A DNA stretch of 64,000 bases from assembly GCF_000143415.4 (NCBI RefSeq), contig NW_003314343.1, forward strand, positions 36,317 through 100,316, given 5' to 3'. The notes below the pieces were generated by a model. That model searched no databases, was not told the DNA's origin, and saw nothing but the letters and a program-made list of their open reading frames with translations. The position numbers and the translations under genes are program-made. This stretch comes from Selaginella moellendorffii (taxonomy: Eukaryota > Streptophyta > Lycopodiopsida > Selaginellales > Selaginellaceae). Positions 19,312 to 31,915 of this stretch are shown piece after piece (position 1 is the first letter of the stretch; each line of letters begins with the position of its first letter).

Positions 19312-21607
19312 ATGCAAGCTTCTAGCCCTTTTTCTTCATCTTCATCGCCACTTAGTCATAGTTTAAGTGCTGGAGTGCCCTTGAATCTCATCTGTTCTAT
19401 CAACGCTGCTGCAGATCAGGAGACACCAACGAATTCCCGGTCCCCCACACCGGAATTCTCACCTCCTGAGTCAAGGCAGAACACACACGACACGCTCGTC
19501 TTGCCTTCCCAACAGACACTTGTCTTGCCTTCTCAGCGTGCACAAGCTCCTCAATCTCATCGTGGACTGTGGCCGAATTTCTCTCACCAGGACGTTCGCT
19601 CATACTTCATCCGGGACTCTGGTCCAGGACCGATTGAGATTGAAGACACAGCTGCAACTTCTGGAGTAATGCATGACCAGTGTTCTCTTCCTCTTATGGC
19701 AAATGCTCCTCCATCACCTCCTCACATCGCTTCATCATCTTGTCAAACACCAAATCCTCCACCATCCAATTCCATTCATGGATCAGCCCCTATTCACGGA
19801 TTTACACTCTCATCTCGTATCATACCATCTTCTTCTTCCACACCAAATACAACGCTGTCTTCCATACCAATTACAACACTTACTACCACGCACTCTACCA
19901 GCTCAAACGTCAGTTCCAACACCACTACCACGCACTCTACCAGCTCAAACGTCAGTTCCAACACCACTACCATGCACTCTACCAGCTCAAACGTCAGTTC
20001 CAACACCACTACCACTCACTCTACCAGCTCAAACGTCAGTTCCAACACCACTACCACGCACTCTACCATGTCAAATGTCAGTTCCAACACCACTACCAGG
20101 CACTCTACCACCTCAAACGTCAGTTCCAACACCACTACCACGCACTCTACCACCTCAAACGTCAGTATATGCACTCACGACCGAGTCTCCTCCAGCTTCT
20201 CCTGAATTCTTGAGGGAACTGGCACTTACAGAGGAACGACACTTGGCTGAACGACACTTGGCTTCACGACCTGTCTCGGCACCGCTGTCAACGGCTACAT
20301 GGTCCACTGTAGCATCAGTGAGAGATATGCAGCCCACTCTGCCTCCAGCAACTGCCCCAGTAGCAACTATGCCGCCTAGGAGATCCGTTGTGCCACCTGT
20401 GACCGCCTCTACATCCCCTATGGCTGTGGCTACAACAAACTCACTCTCACCACATGCACCAGCATATACACCCATGTCTACGCTTGCATGTACCTCTGTG
20501 CTCACAACTACAACCATCCATACACCTACTCCATCGACAACTAGCCCTCTACTCTTTGCTACAACACCTCATACTCCACCAACTTTCTCCACCTCGCCTC
20601 CTGTTCCATTAACCTTCTCCACCACACCACCTTTCTCCATGGCCTCCACTTTACCAACACTCTTTTCATCAACAACTTCAATCCCACCACCTTTTTCATC
20701 CCCAGCTGTGCCATCATCTACTCCATTCTCTGGATTGGTAGACCTCTTCACAGTGTTGCAGAATAGTGCTGGCATTTCTGCTACTGGAAACACTCTTCCA
20801 CAGCAGTTGCCACCTTTCCTTGCCCCTGGCAATGCCCTCACTAGCTCCTCGACTGAGGGACTTGGTAGGCTTGATGAGGCTCTTTCTGCCATCCTTGAAT
20901 GCTCAATCAAGGAATTCATGAACGAGTTCAAGTCTCTGAATCAAACTCACAAGGCTGTGAAGAGATTGACTCAGCTCCGTGATAACCCTCAAGACCTTCG
21001 CATTCATGTGCCAAAGCTTGAGGTGTCCTCTCACGGTCAGGAACTTCTTGATGCCAGCATCAAAGCAATCCATGAACAATACTTGAAGGACAGCAACAGT
21101 CTTATACCAGAGTTTCGGGTTCCCAACCCAAACTTTGATCCTCCCCCTGCTTCCTGGCACATGGAGTCACGAGTTTCCCGCATTCGAGAGCACCTTCTCC
21201 AACGTCTTTCCTGTTGTAAAAGACCTCGATCTTTTCTAAGAGGATGGAGACGTGATGCAGTCCTTGCGCTGTGACACGATCATAGTATTGTGATTAAGCC
21301 AGCCGACAAAAACCTCGGCATAGTTGTTCTGGACCGCATGTGGTACATTCAAGAGGCTATGTGCCAACTCAATGATCCTCTTGTCTACAAGAGAGTTGAG
21401 TCGATTCCACATCAACCCATGCATGAGCGCCTCCTTGAACTTCTCCTGAAGTATAAATCTTGCTCATGGCTCGACAAGAACACAGCCAAGTACCTTGCCA
21501 CTTTGCCCTCACCTCCACGTAAAGCTTGTTTGTTGTATTTTCTTCCGAAAATACACAAGCAGCCAATTCATGGGAGACCAATTGCTAGCTATGTTGGCTA
21601 TATTTGG
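19312..21607 (+). pseudogene. Penelope-like element copy 2: ORF1 fused to RT fragment
   Basis: ATG at 19312 opens a Ser/Pro/Thr-rich N-terminal region (to 20205). The continuation lies in another frame (19673-21274), so an indel separates them near the minisatellite. The frame then reaches the ORF1 helical region and passes at 21090 straight into the RT N-terminus (SNSLIPEFRVPNPNFDPPP). This is a 1,246-bp deletion relative to copy 1, between two AAGGAC motifs (copy-1 positions 14696 and 15942). CGA-to-TGA at 21272 stops the frame. RT then resumes (NLGIVVLDRMW, FLPKIHKQPIHGRPIAS) until it is cut at 21607 by telomere-type repeats. Confidence 0.8.
19887..20163 (+). repeat. 42-bp minisatellite, about 6.6 units, coding
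   Basis: The unit is 42 bp, a multiple of three, and is open in two frames: THSTSSNVSSNTTT in the 19312 frame and LPRTLPAQTSVPTP in the 19673 frame. Units differ by single bases. Confidence 0.88.
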
Positions 21608-21621
21608 TTTAGGGTTTAGGG
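21608..21621 (+). repeat. Two TTTAGGG units at a PLE breakpoint
   Basis: TTTAGGGTTTAGGG truncates the RT of PLE copy 2 within the conserved ASYVGYIW region and joins it to unrelated family-B sequence. Confidence 0.85.
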
Positions 21622-21653
21622 CAGAGCAGGACGTTTGTATGGTAGTACAAGAG

Positions 21654-24600
21654 TCTAATAAGAGTTGCAGCTCAATTTCCATCTACGTTTAGAACACACA
21701 AATCACCCTTTGTGCTAATTGAGCTTTTGCCAAATAAAGTAATTGAGAGGCTTTACACTATAAACATGGAACAGAGAGATATAAAGCTTGCTGCTAGGTG
21801 TAGGCATCAGTTTTGGAGACACTTTTACCGTCATTTTGATCTCTAAAGAATTAAAACATGTTAAGAGATATTAATAAAAGGTTTTGCTAAAAAGGTGAAA
21901 TAGCCTTAGACAGTCCCAAAAATTCTAAAATATATTGCAAAGCTCAAAAATCTATCATACAAACTCAAAGACTTATATTAACCATAACCACCCATTGGTG
22001 AAGAGGGTAGGGAGAAATTTGTCATGAAAAGAAATTTTTGTCTAAATCTGAAGCAAAGTTTTCCATAAATTAACTATCACATGTTTGAAAAGCTACCTAA
22101 TATCATTCCACAAGCAAATTAATCTATGATAGGCTATTATGCACTAGATATTTTAACTCTTGTGTTGGTTCCATAGGGCAATTTCACATAATGGTCTCCA
22201 CGCCCCGTTCAAATTAGTCTTTAATGTTGATCCAATTTGCCCAAAATTTACTAAGAGCAATAGGCCATTCTTTCTAATTCCACAGTTGTAAAGGTAAGGT
22301 TGGCTATAAGTCAAAGGGTAAGATCTATTGTGAAGTAGGGAAACTACTCCAGAATTCACTATCATGCGCTAAAGACCTTACATTGAATTAATCATAACTA
22401 TATTAGGCATGGGCCAAAAGGGGAGAGATTAAGGATTGATGACCCTCCACTATCCTAATAGAAGTTGAATGGGGAATTAGGGTAGATAAAATAAAAATGT
22501 TTACTAGCAATCCACCACACCTATCAGAATATACATTTTGCTTATAGACCCTAACGAAAGTTAGTTAATCCCCACTCTGTGTAACTAGATAAAAGTATAA
22601 GAAAGCAAAAATTATACTATCTTGTGTGCCAAACTAGGCCAGCAAATGATAGATTTAGCAAAATTATATAAAAAGCTGGACAAATTACTAAGTAAAATAC
22701 TTGATAATATTTTGCTCAAGGTATACAGAAGTTTGACTTCTAGTACCTTTACTATTGTTAAAAAATGTGTGCTAATATACTTAGATTATTTTGTAGGTAC
22801 ACAGTGTAAGTGAGACTTATATCTGTGGAGTTACCTTCAAAAAAAGAAAATAGTACCAGGATTCATCCTAGATAGAGAGATAGTTTGCCTATCTGAGATA
22901 GATGCAAATCCTGAGTATTATAACATGCAAAGGATTTATAAATTTTTGCCTAGTAGACAATTGCTAAAATTTTATGCAATCTTAGGCATATTGTAGGAAC
23001 TTTAATGGTCCATAATAAAGGTTGGATACCCATTGGCAAAAATACATTTGTTGATAATTGGGCTAATAGACATTGGATCATTTTCGAATCTAGATTGATA
23101 GGCAACAAAAGTTTGTGGAGTAAAAATCTCTGAAGGTGGACACACCTAAGCAAAATAGATACGTTGTAAAAAATAACATTTATTTCTCGAGAAATTTCTA
23201 AGACTTTCATATAGGAAATGTCTTGGATATTTAGCCTCTAAAGGAAACCCATCCCCATTTCAAAATTAATTAGAAAGCTAGTGTAAGCAATTAATTTTTT
23301 TATCTTACTTTAGTCACTTAATCATAGCTTTGACCATATGAAAGAGTTTCACTCTCAACCTCCATAAGTCCTATTCCAGACTTAGGGACTTGTTAGCCCC
23401 AAGAATGGCATCTATGCCACTCAACTATTGCATTTGCACTCACCTTGGGTGATCCACCTTGGATCACCCAAGTGATCCACATGTCAGATCCCATGACTGA
23501 TACCCAAAGGTACCATTAACATATCAGCCCGTTATGCTAAAGCTATGCTCATCCACCTTTGTCAAACTGGTGGTCCGACACCATTTGCATCACAGTCCCG
23601 TCTTTCAAAGACTGGGCCATCTATGCATGACTGATCATCCTAGATCCACTCTTTAGCATCCTTAGAATGCCTATAGATATGAGGAACAATCTTCCCCAAT
23701 ATCCCTTTTTCGGTCCCCACTAAGTCCCTTTCCGTCCATAGCCCACTGAGTCAAACCCCACAGGCCCAACCACTATGTTTTACTAACCTCTGGGACTTCC
23801 TTGTTATATGATAACATCCTTGGTCACCACACAAGTGGACTACTCCTCTCCCTTTCCATAGTCTAGGATTCTGGGATGACATTTCAAAACATTGCGGCCA
23901 TATACGAGCTTCATGGGTACGCTTCCCACCATCTGCCTTTGGGTGCCCTAGCTAGGTGGCTAGAGCAAGGTTCTAATGAGCTATGCCAAGTATCCAAGTA
24001 AGTAGTTCCACCCACACTTGGACTGGGAGTATGACCATTCGATCTCTTGGGGGAGCTAAAGCCAGCTTTTGAACACTTCACCAAACTACCCTATTTCTCT
24101 GTCTATATTCACTCTAGCTTTGGACTTCCTAGTAGTTATATCATCACCCAACATATGGGTAGAGCCTTCTTGGGCCACATTGGTATTTCCTAGCCAAATT
24201 GATTCCACTCGAGTCCAACCCCCACCCTCCCCTCGGGGGATGATCACTTTGGGCTTTCACCCAACAGCCTGTATTAGTATTTAGACTCAGACTCGGACTC
24301 GAACTCGGACTCGAACTTGAACTCGAACTCGGTCTCGGTCTCGGTCTCCATCTCAATCTTGGTCTTGGTTCCATCTCGGACTTGGACTTGGACTTGGTCT
24401 CGGTCTTGGTCTCAGTCTCGGTCTCAGTTCCATCTTGGACTCCATCTCGGGTCCATCTTAGACTCAATCTTAGACTCCATCTCGGACTCCATCTCAGACT
24501 CCATCTTGGAAAGAGCTTCAACCTCCACCCTGTTAATGTGTCCAAAAACGCCCCTTTGCTAACAACTCCACACCATCTAGTGGTCTAAAGATATATCAGG

Positions 24601-25922
24601 AGCAATTGGATCAATGAGTGATTGAGGCAGCCCCTTCATCAAGGAAAGGCAAAGCATTAGCTTCATAAGTCAACACCATTTTTGTAGCCAAGGAACTCTA
24701 TAGAAAACAGCAAAAAGCTGCAACCACTTGAGCCCAAGCGAAGAAAAAGGCAGAAGAAGAAGACTCCATCTCGGGTCCATCTTGAATTCCATCTCAGATC
24801 CATCTCGGACTTCATCTTGGGTCCATCTCGGATTCCATCTCGGACTCCATCTCGAGTCCATCTTGGACTCAGACTCAGACATGGACTCGGACTCGGACTT
24901 GGTCTTGGTCTCAGTCTTAGAGTTCATCTCAAACTCCGTCTCAGACTCCATCTCGGGTCCATCTCAGACTCCATCTCTAGTCTATCTCAAACTTCATCTC
25001 GGACTTAGATTCGGACTCAAACTTGGACACAGACTCAGACTCAGTCTTAGTCTCGATCTCGGTCTCGGTCTAGGTTTTAGACTCCATCTCGAACTCCATC
25101 TCAGACTCTATCTCGGGTCCATCTCAGACTCCATCTCGAACTCCATCTCAGACTCTATCTCGGGTCCATCTCGGACTCCATCTTGGACTCCATCTCGGAC
25201 TATATTTTAGGTCTATCTTGGACTCCATCTCAAACTCCATCTCTGGTCCATCTTGTACTCTATCTCGGATTCCATCTTGGACTCTATCTCAGGTCACACT
25301 TCTATGTGTCATGTGTTGGTCTTCTTGTGTCCCTTTTCTAGAGACTCACTTATTGCTCACTTCGTGCTCGTTTCTTAAGCACTTCATTGAGAGTTTCACT
25401 CCTGCTTTCAACTTTTCAAGTCGGAGCGTTTAATCCAAACGTGTTACTCTTATTTGGCTTCCGCTTCAGCCACTACCACATGGCACCCTTTTGGCTCCAT
25501 TTTTGGGGTTCTAGGATTTGTGTGTCACAGCTAGGTGCTTATTTATAAGAGTGACTGATAAGCCAATTTATAAGGGAAATACATTGCATACCAAAACCCT
25601 GTATCACTCACTTCACAAACAAGGCATAATAATTAGGCCTGCCATAGTAGCAATGCCAACAGACTTTGAAATATATAGGCATAGACTAACAATTGATTTT
25701 ATCTATAAAGCTTTAGAAGCCATAGTCTTTATGCATATAATTGTCACTGCTTATACCAAACAAGGTAATAGATATACAATATTTCCCTCACAATCTGATG
25801 AGCAGAAGGTAGTCTGAAAAGAAGTATTCCCAAGATCTTGAACAAGATTACAAAACATGATATTTGCGATTTTAACCTCCTTTTAAAACAGACTAAATCT
25901 TTGCTCAACCAAGCTAGAGAAA
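21654..25922. repeat. Repeat family B, copy B1 (retroelement relic)
   Basis: It is homologous to 55972-59155 (B3) and in part to 29727-31915 (B2). It includes AT-rich degenerate coding (about 21650-23300), then an LTR-like block with CTTTGGGCTTTCACCC and CTC-rich satellites, then a short frame at 25518-25817 (KGNTLHTKTLYHSLHKQG) preserved in all three copies but of unknown function. B3 lacks about 1.1 kb present here (about 22466-23590). B1 is cut at 25922, where Ty3 copy 2 begins. Confidence 0.7.
24287..25300. repeat. CTCGGA-type hexamer/dodecamer satellite blocks in B1
   Basis: Two blocks (about 24287-24520 and 24770-25300) are built from variants of GGACTC, GGTCTC and CATCTC, giving a 12-bp CTCGGACTCCAT rhythm. 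Frames through them give apparent Ser/Asp or Arg/Trp repeats, but these are open in several frames on both strands and are not credible proteins. Matching blocks lie at 30207-31400 and 57508-58530. Confidence 0.85.
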
Positions 25923-27510
25923 ATGACTTACCCAATCGGTCTGGTCTCCCGAGACATAGCATCGCAAATAATCCTCTAGCTGCCTATTCACCCTTTCCGT
26001 TTGTCCGTCTGTGAAGAAGTGTTAGTGCCATCAAACTTGACTTAATACTCATTACCTGTCTATGGGTGATAGGCTGTGCTGAATTTCAACTTGGTGCGAT
26101 ACTGTTTCAGGAGTGTTCTCCAGAACCTACTGGTGAAGATCTTATCTCGATCTGAGATAATCTCTTCTGGCCTTCCCCGCACTTGAATCAATTGTTCGAA
26201 GAACAGCTTCGCCACACCTTCCGCATCCACTTCCGTTGTGGTGGGTATGAAATATGCCATCTTCAAAAATCGATCCACCACCACGAATATCGCATCGAAC
26301 CCCTCGCTTGGGAGGAGTCCCGTGATGAAGTCCATCGTAAGACATTTCCACGGATGATCTAGAATTGGGATGCTTTGCAACAAGCCCCCACTAGCCTTAG
26401 TCACGGCTTTGACCTGTTGACATGTTGGACATGTCTTTACATAGTCTTGGACATCCTTAACCATATCTAGCCAGTGGTACTTCCTTTTGAGTAAGCCTAT
26501 TGTCTTGGGCACTCCGCCGTGTCCCGCAAGAAGTCTGTCATGACACTCTTCTAAGGTTACCTTCCTTAGTTCCCCTTATGGAACATACACCCTCGTTTGC
26601 TTGTAATATATGAGTCTGTTGCGTTCCACATAGCCCGTTTTCTCTTCCGTTGGCAGCTCACCTCTCTAGTGAGCTTCCCGTGCCTCTAGATTCCTCAGCA
26701 AAACTTCTTGTGCTAGACCATCGTTCTCATATGCGGTCCGCACATCATCCCAAAAGGTTGCTGTCGCGCTGGATACCCTAAACTTCAAGCTCGCTTTTCG
26801 ACTTAGCGCATCTGCCGTGATGTTACTCTTCCCAGGCTTGTACAGAATCTCGCAATCAAACTCGGCCAAAGCATTGGCCCACCAACCTTGTTTCCCTCTC
26901 AGGTCGGGCTGTGACAAGAAGTGTTTCGTTGCCACATTGTCCGTGTAAACCTTGAAGTGTTTCCCAAGGTAGTGTCGCCACTCCTTGAGCGCCTTGACCA
27001 TCGCAAACAATCCCTTCTCATGGGCAAACCACTTCCATTAAGCCTTATCCAACTTCTTCGAGAAGAACGCTACTGGATGGTTGTCTTGCTTCAATACTGC
27101 GTCCAACGCAAATTCTGAAGCGTCCGTTTGTACCTCAAAGTCCTTACCAAAGTCTGGTAACGCCAACACGGGAGCCTTCCTCAACTTCCCTTTGAGGTGG
27201 ATAAATGCCACCTCGCATTCCGCTGTCCATACCATTTTCCCTTTTCCCGTTTGGTCCGTTAAGGGTAGAGCTACTCTCGAATAGTGTTTGATAAACTTTC
27301 GGTAGTAGTTGCATAGCTCCAAGAACGCCCTCAACTCATGTACATTCGATGGTCGCTCCCATTCCTAGATCTCTTGGACCTTTTCTGGGTCCACCTTGAG
27401 CCCGTTGTGGCCCACCACATGCCCGAGAAACTTTACCTGTTGTTGAGCAAAGTCACATTTGCTCTCTTTAGCATACAGTTTGTGTTCCTTTAGTTTCTCA
27501 AACACCTTGT
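25923..27510 (-). pseudogene. Ty3 chromovirus pol fragment, copy 2: RT end, RNase H, integrase
   Basis: From 27510 downward: the RT thumb (KLKEHKLYAKESKCDFAQQ), RNase H (TDASEFALDAVLKQ, VYTDNVATKHF), integrase zinc region (TCPTCQQVK) and core (MDFITGLLPSEG, DRDKIFTS). The 47-bp intron-like insert lies at 26009-26055. The sequence stops at 25923 after DWVSH, so the integrase end, chromodomain and 3' LTR are absent. Several stops break it. Confidence 0.85.
26009..26055 (-). other. Putative 47-bp intron in integrase (copy 2)
   Basis: Minus strand: GTAATGAGTATTAAG ... CTAACACTTCTTCACAG. It has the same length and the same codon position as copies 1 and 3, with independent substitutions that keep GT, CTAAC and CAG. 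Confidence 0.78.
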
Positions 27511-28567
27511 TTGTGGGTTTGACTCTTTTTGCTTGACTCCTCCACGTACTTGCTCGCTGGCCGCCGGATTTGCCTTTCCGGAACTCTGAGGATTCATTCT
27601 TAGAGAAACTCTTCTTGAATTTCCCTCTACTATACGTTCCCCTTGGTTTGGCCCCTTTGCTAAATTTGGACCCTGACCCCGTCGTGTTCCCCTTTCGCAG
27701 GTTATCGTTGAAATGCATCTTGATGGCTGCATCCAACATTTCCTTGTAGTTGGTTGGGTTCCAATGCATCACCTCACCGCGAGCCCAGGTTTGCAAACCT
27801 GATATGAAGGCATGGAACGCATCCGTATCCCCCATGTCCGTGACAAGTATCCTCTTTGCCATAAACCCATTCACATACTCCTGAATGGTTCCGGTCTGCT
27901 TCAACCTACTCAGCTCGTCCCTTAGATGCAGAGTAGCATTCGGAGGAACGTAAGTCGCGCAGATCCTCGCCTTCATCATTTCCCAAGTGGCCACCAGTCC
28001 TTCGTTGGCATCCGTCGTTCTCCACCAAGACTTGGCATTATCTGCCAAGTATGGTTTTTCACATGGGACCTTCTCCGAGCTTGGTAACCGTAACGCTCAG
28101 AAGTAGTCCTCCATATCGTAAAACCAATCCTCCACCACCTTATAGTCATTCACTCCTTTGAAGACCGGTGGGGGCTTTGGTTTGTACTTGGGAACTGCCT
28201 GAGGGATTGATTCCACTTCGGTTTGTTCGACCTTGTTTGGTTATACCTCAGTCCCTACCAAAGGGTCCGCACTCTCTGCGCTGCCAGAATCTGCAGTCTT
28301 TCGCTTTTTCTTCCGCTTCTCATCACGCTTTAGCTTCCGTACAAGAGTCTCTTGCAAGGCATTGGTTTGTGCCAATTGTCCTTCTAGAACGTCCAATCGA
28401 GCCTTGGACGACCGAACCTCGCCACTGGACTCTTGTTTGGAAGTTTCCTCACTAGAGTCCTCCTCATGCAAGGATTCCTCATCCATAGCCTCTTGTTTGA
28501 CTGGAGGCTCCAGCTCTGGAAGAGGTTCCGTCTCCGTCTTGGTTCGTTTCCGCCCTGCCTTTGCCAT
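27511..28567 (-). pseudogene. Ty3 gag, copy 2, fused to RT
   Basis: It starts at ATG 28567 (MAKAGRKRTKTETEPLPE), with a charged N-terminus including KRDEKRKKKRK, then the capsid-like region (NAKSWWRTTDANEGLVATW, LHLRDELSRLKQ) and a Gly/Lys/Arg-rich tail. The frame is broken by TAA at about 28241 and TGA near 28103, both explicable as C-to-T changes (CAA, CGA). After VKPTNK it joins the RT thumb directly, so protease and most of RT are deleted. It lies just downstream of the PBS and LTR in the natural order. Confidence 0.82.
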
Positions 28568-28610
28568 CTCCCAACAATCCCCCTCTATCCTTCACTAGAA
28601 CTGAGGAAAA

Positions 28611-28626
28611 CGCTCCGATACTAAAT
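28611..28626 (-). other. Primer binding site (initiator-Met-like)
   Basis: Directly after the LTR end the minus strand reads ATTTAGTATCGGAGCG. TAGTATCGGAGC matches the usual plant PBS TGGTATCAGAGC at 10 of 12 positions, complementary to the 3' end of initiator tRNA-Met. Confidence 0.7.
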
Positions 28627-29726
28627 TGTAAGCCACAAATTTTTTGTTTCCAATTTGCCAGCTTACCTCGTCTATCTGTCCAACACTGCCTTGGCTTTTG
28701 CTAAGTTCCCTCGCCAAGGTTCCCGCCTATGGTACCAGCTCCTACGTGGTCCTACTTGGTTTCAGCTACTCACTGCACGAGAAACAGAGCGTTAGCCATC
28801 CATCCACGGATTTCCAAATCTCTCCCAATCCCCCTCCCCGGGTTAGACTGGACTTAAGGTTCGGCTACACTCCCCGCAGGCACAAGCAGCCAAGCACACC
28901 AAGCCTCCAGGTTCCTAACACCCCTTGGTACCACAAGACTTGATCATAGTACCCTCTAAATCCCAAGTCTTGGGTGCAGCACTTGCTTCGGGATACTAGG
29001 GCAAAACACCGTGGCCTAACGGCTTGGTATGGGTAACTTTACCCCCCAACTTCCATCCTGAAGGGAAGGCCCAAGCCCTTAAGAAGGGCGAGGACCAATG
29101 AGCCACAAGGTACTCAAGTGGGGCACCACTCCACATGAGCCGGGAGCACCGCAGTCGGTCTCCCTTTCGGGAGTGGGAGCTGCTCTTGAGCACTTCCTTG
29201 GGTGGCCCCTCTGGCACCACCCAAGTCCATGCTCACTCCCAGCCAAGGCCCCTCGACCCCAGTCTCAACCTCAAGTCAGTTTGGAAGCACCACTGGAGAG
29301 TTCCTTCAAGATTGGTTCCTGGACCTCACTATCCCTACTATACTTTTGGAACCCCCTGCAGCCCCTCCCCCCCCTGGGAGACGCACGCTTTGGGCTTTCA
29401 CCCCTTGACCCGTATTAGTACTTGGACTCGGTCTCGGACTCGATCTCGGACTCAATCTCGGATCCGATCTCGGACTCAACTTCAGACTCGACCTCGGACT
29501 CGGTCTCGGACCCGATTTGGATCTCGGACTCTGTCTCGAACTCGTTCTTGAACTCGGTCTCCGATTTGGCCTCGGACTCGATCCCGGACTCTATCTTGAA
29601 CTTGGTCTCAGAGTCGGTCTTGGACTCAATCTTCGACTCGGTCCCATCCGATAAACTCTTTGTCATTTTGATCATGCTTTCGGGGATCCTTTAGCCTACG
29701 ACACCTTGGGGAGTTGGTTCCTTACA
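28627..29726 (-). repeat. Complete chromovirus LTR (1,100 bp)
   Basis: On the minus strand it begins TGTAAGGAACCAACTCC and ends GTGGCTTACA, with TGTAAG/CTTACA terminal inverted repeats, and is followed by the PBS. It contains a CTCGGA-type satellite (about 29425-29640) and the core CTTTGGGCTTTCACCCC. It is homologous to 37599-38470. It serves as the 5' LTR of copy 2; the plus-strand flank at 29727 is family-B sequence. Confidence 0.85.
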
Positions 29727-31915
29727 GTTATATGATAACATCCCATGTCACCACACAAGTGGACTACTTCTCTTCCTTTCCATAGTCTGGGATTTTGGGA
29801 TGACATTTTGAAACATTGCGGCCCTATGCGAGCTTCATGGGTACACTTCCCACCATCTGCTTTTGGGTGCCCTAGCTAGGTGGCTAGAGCAAGGTTCCAA
29901 TGAGCCACGCCAAGTATCCAAGTAAGTAGTTCCACCCACACTTGGACTGAGAGTATGACCATTCGATCTCCTGGGGGAGCTAGAGTCAGCTTTTAAACAC
30001 TTCACCAAACTACCCTATTTCTTTGTCTATATTTACTCTAGCCTTGGACTTCCTAGTAGTTATATCATCACCCAACATATGGGTAGAGCCTTCTTGGGCC
30101 ACATTGGTATTTCCTAGCCAAATTGATTCCACTCGAGTCCAACCCCCACCCTCCCCTCAGGGGATGATCACTTTGGGCTTTCACCCAACAGCCTATATTA
30201 GTATATAGACTCGGACTCGGACTTGGACTCGGACTTGGACTCGGACTTGGACTCGGACTCGTACTCGGACTTGGACTCGGACTTGGACTCGGACTCGGAC
30301 TCGAACTTGAACTCGGACTCAGTCTCGGTCTCGGTCTCCATCTCAGTCTCGGTCTTGGTTCCATCTCGGACTTGGACTTGGACTTGGTCTCGGTCTCAGT
30401 TCCATCTTGGTCTCCATCTCGGGTCCATCTTAGACTCCATCTCGGACTTCATCTTGGACTCCATCTTGGAAAGAGCTTCAACCTCCACCCTGTTAATGTG
30501 TCCAAAAATGCCCTTTTGCTAACAACTCCACACCATCTAGTGGTCTAAAGACATATCAGGAGCAATTGGATCAATGAGTGATTGAGGCAGCCCCTTCATC
30601 AAGGAAAGGCAAAGCATTAGCTTCATAAGTCAACACAATTTTTTTAGCCAAGGAACTCTACAGACAACAGCAAAAAACTACAACCACTTGAGCCCAAGCA
30701 AAGAAAAAGGCAGAAAAAGAAGACTCCATCTCGGGTCCATCTTGAATTCCATCTCAGGTCCATCTCAGGTCCATCTCGGACTCCATCTTGGGTCCATCTT
30801 TGATTCCATCTCAGACTCCATCTCGGACTCCATCTTGAGTCCATCTTGGACTCGGACTCGGATATGGAGTCGGACTTAGACTTGGTCTTGGTCTCGGTCT
30901 CAGTCTCAGAGTCCATCTCAAACTCTGTCTCAGACTCCATCTCGAGTCCATCTCGGACTCCATCTCTAGTCTATGTCAAACTTCATCTTAGACTTAGACT
31001 CAGACTCAAACTCGGACACAGACTCAGACTCGGTCTTAGTCTCGATCTCGGTCTCGGTCTAGGTCTCAGACTCCATCTCGAACTCCATCTCAGACTCCAT
31101 CTCGAACTCCATCTCAAACTTCATCTCAGACTTAGACTCAGACTCAAACTCGGACACAGACTCAGACTCGGTCTTAGTCTCGATCTCGGTCTCGGTCTAG
31201 GTCTCAAACTCCATCTCGAACTCCATCTTAGACTCCATCTCGAACTCCATCTCAGACTCCATCTCGGGTCCATCTTGAACTCCATCTCGGACTCTATCTT
31301 GGACTCCATCTCGGACTATATTTTAGGTCTATCTTGGACTCCATCTCAAACTCCATCTCCGGTCCATCTTAGACTCTATTTTGGGTTCATCTTGGATTCC
31401 ATCTTGGACTCTATCTCAGGTCACACTTCTATGTGTCATGTGTTGGTCTTCTTGTATCCCTTTTCTAGAGACTCACTTATTGCTCACTTCGTGCTCGTTT
31501 CTTAAGCACTTCATTGAGAGTTTCACTCTCGCTTTTGACTTTTCAAGTCGGAGCGTTTAATCCAAACGTGTTACTCTTATTTGGCTTCCGCTTCAGCCAC
31601 TACCACATGGCACCCTTTTGGCTCCACTTTTGGGGTTCTAGGATTTGTGTGTCACAGCTAGGTGCTTATTTATAAGAGTGACTGATAAGCCAATTTATAA
31701 GGGAAATACATTGCATACTAAAACCCTGTATCACTCACTTCACAAACAAGGCATAATAACTAGGCCTGCCATAGTAGCAATGCCAACAGACTTTGAAATA
31801 TATAGGCATAGACCAACAATTGATTTTATCTATAAAGCTTTAGAAGCCATAGTCTTTATGCATATAATTGTCACTGTTTATACCAAACAAGGTAATAGAT
31901 ATATAATATTTCCCC
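29727..31915. repeat. Repeat family B, copy B2 (partial)
   Basis: It begins at GTTATATGATAACATCC, the equivalent of about 23812 in B1, immediately next to the LTR. It includes satellites at 30207-30475 and 30722-31400 and the conserved short frame 31645-31905. It is cut at about 31915, where a different gag relic starts. Confidence 0.75.

Noticed and set aside
24287-25300. Ser/Asp-repeat or Arg/Ser-repeat proteins across the satellite blocks
   Set aside because: All frames on both strands are open because of the hexamer composition, copy number varies freely between copies, and there is no start or domain context.
25790-25810. Second hammerhead (CTGATGAG at 25797 and 59039)
   Set aside because: No GAAA and no flanking helices at the right spacing.
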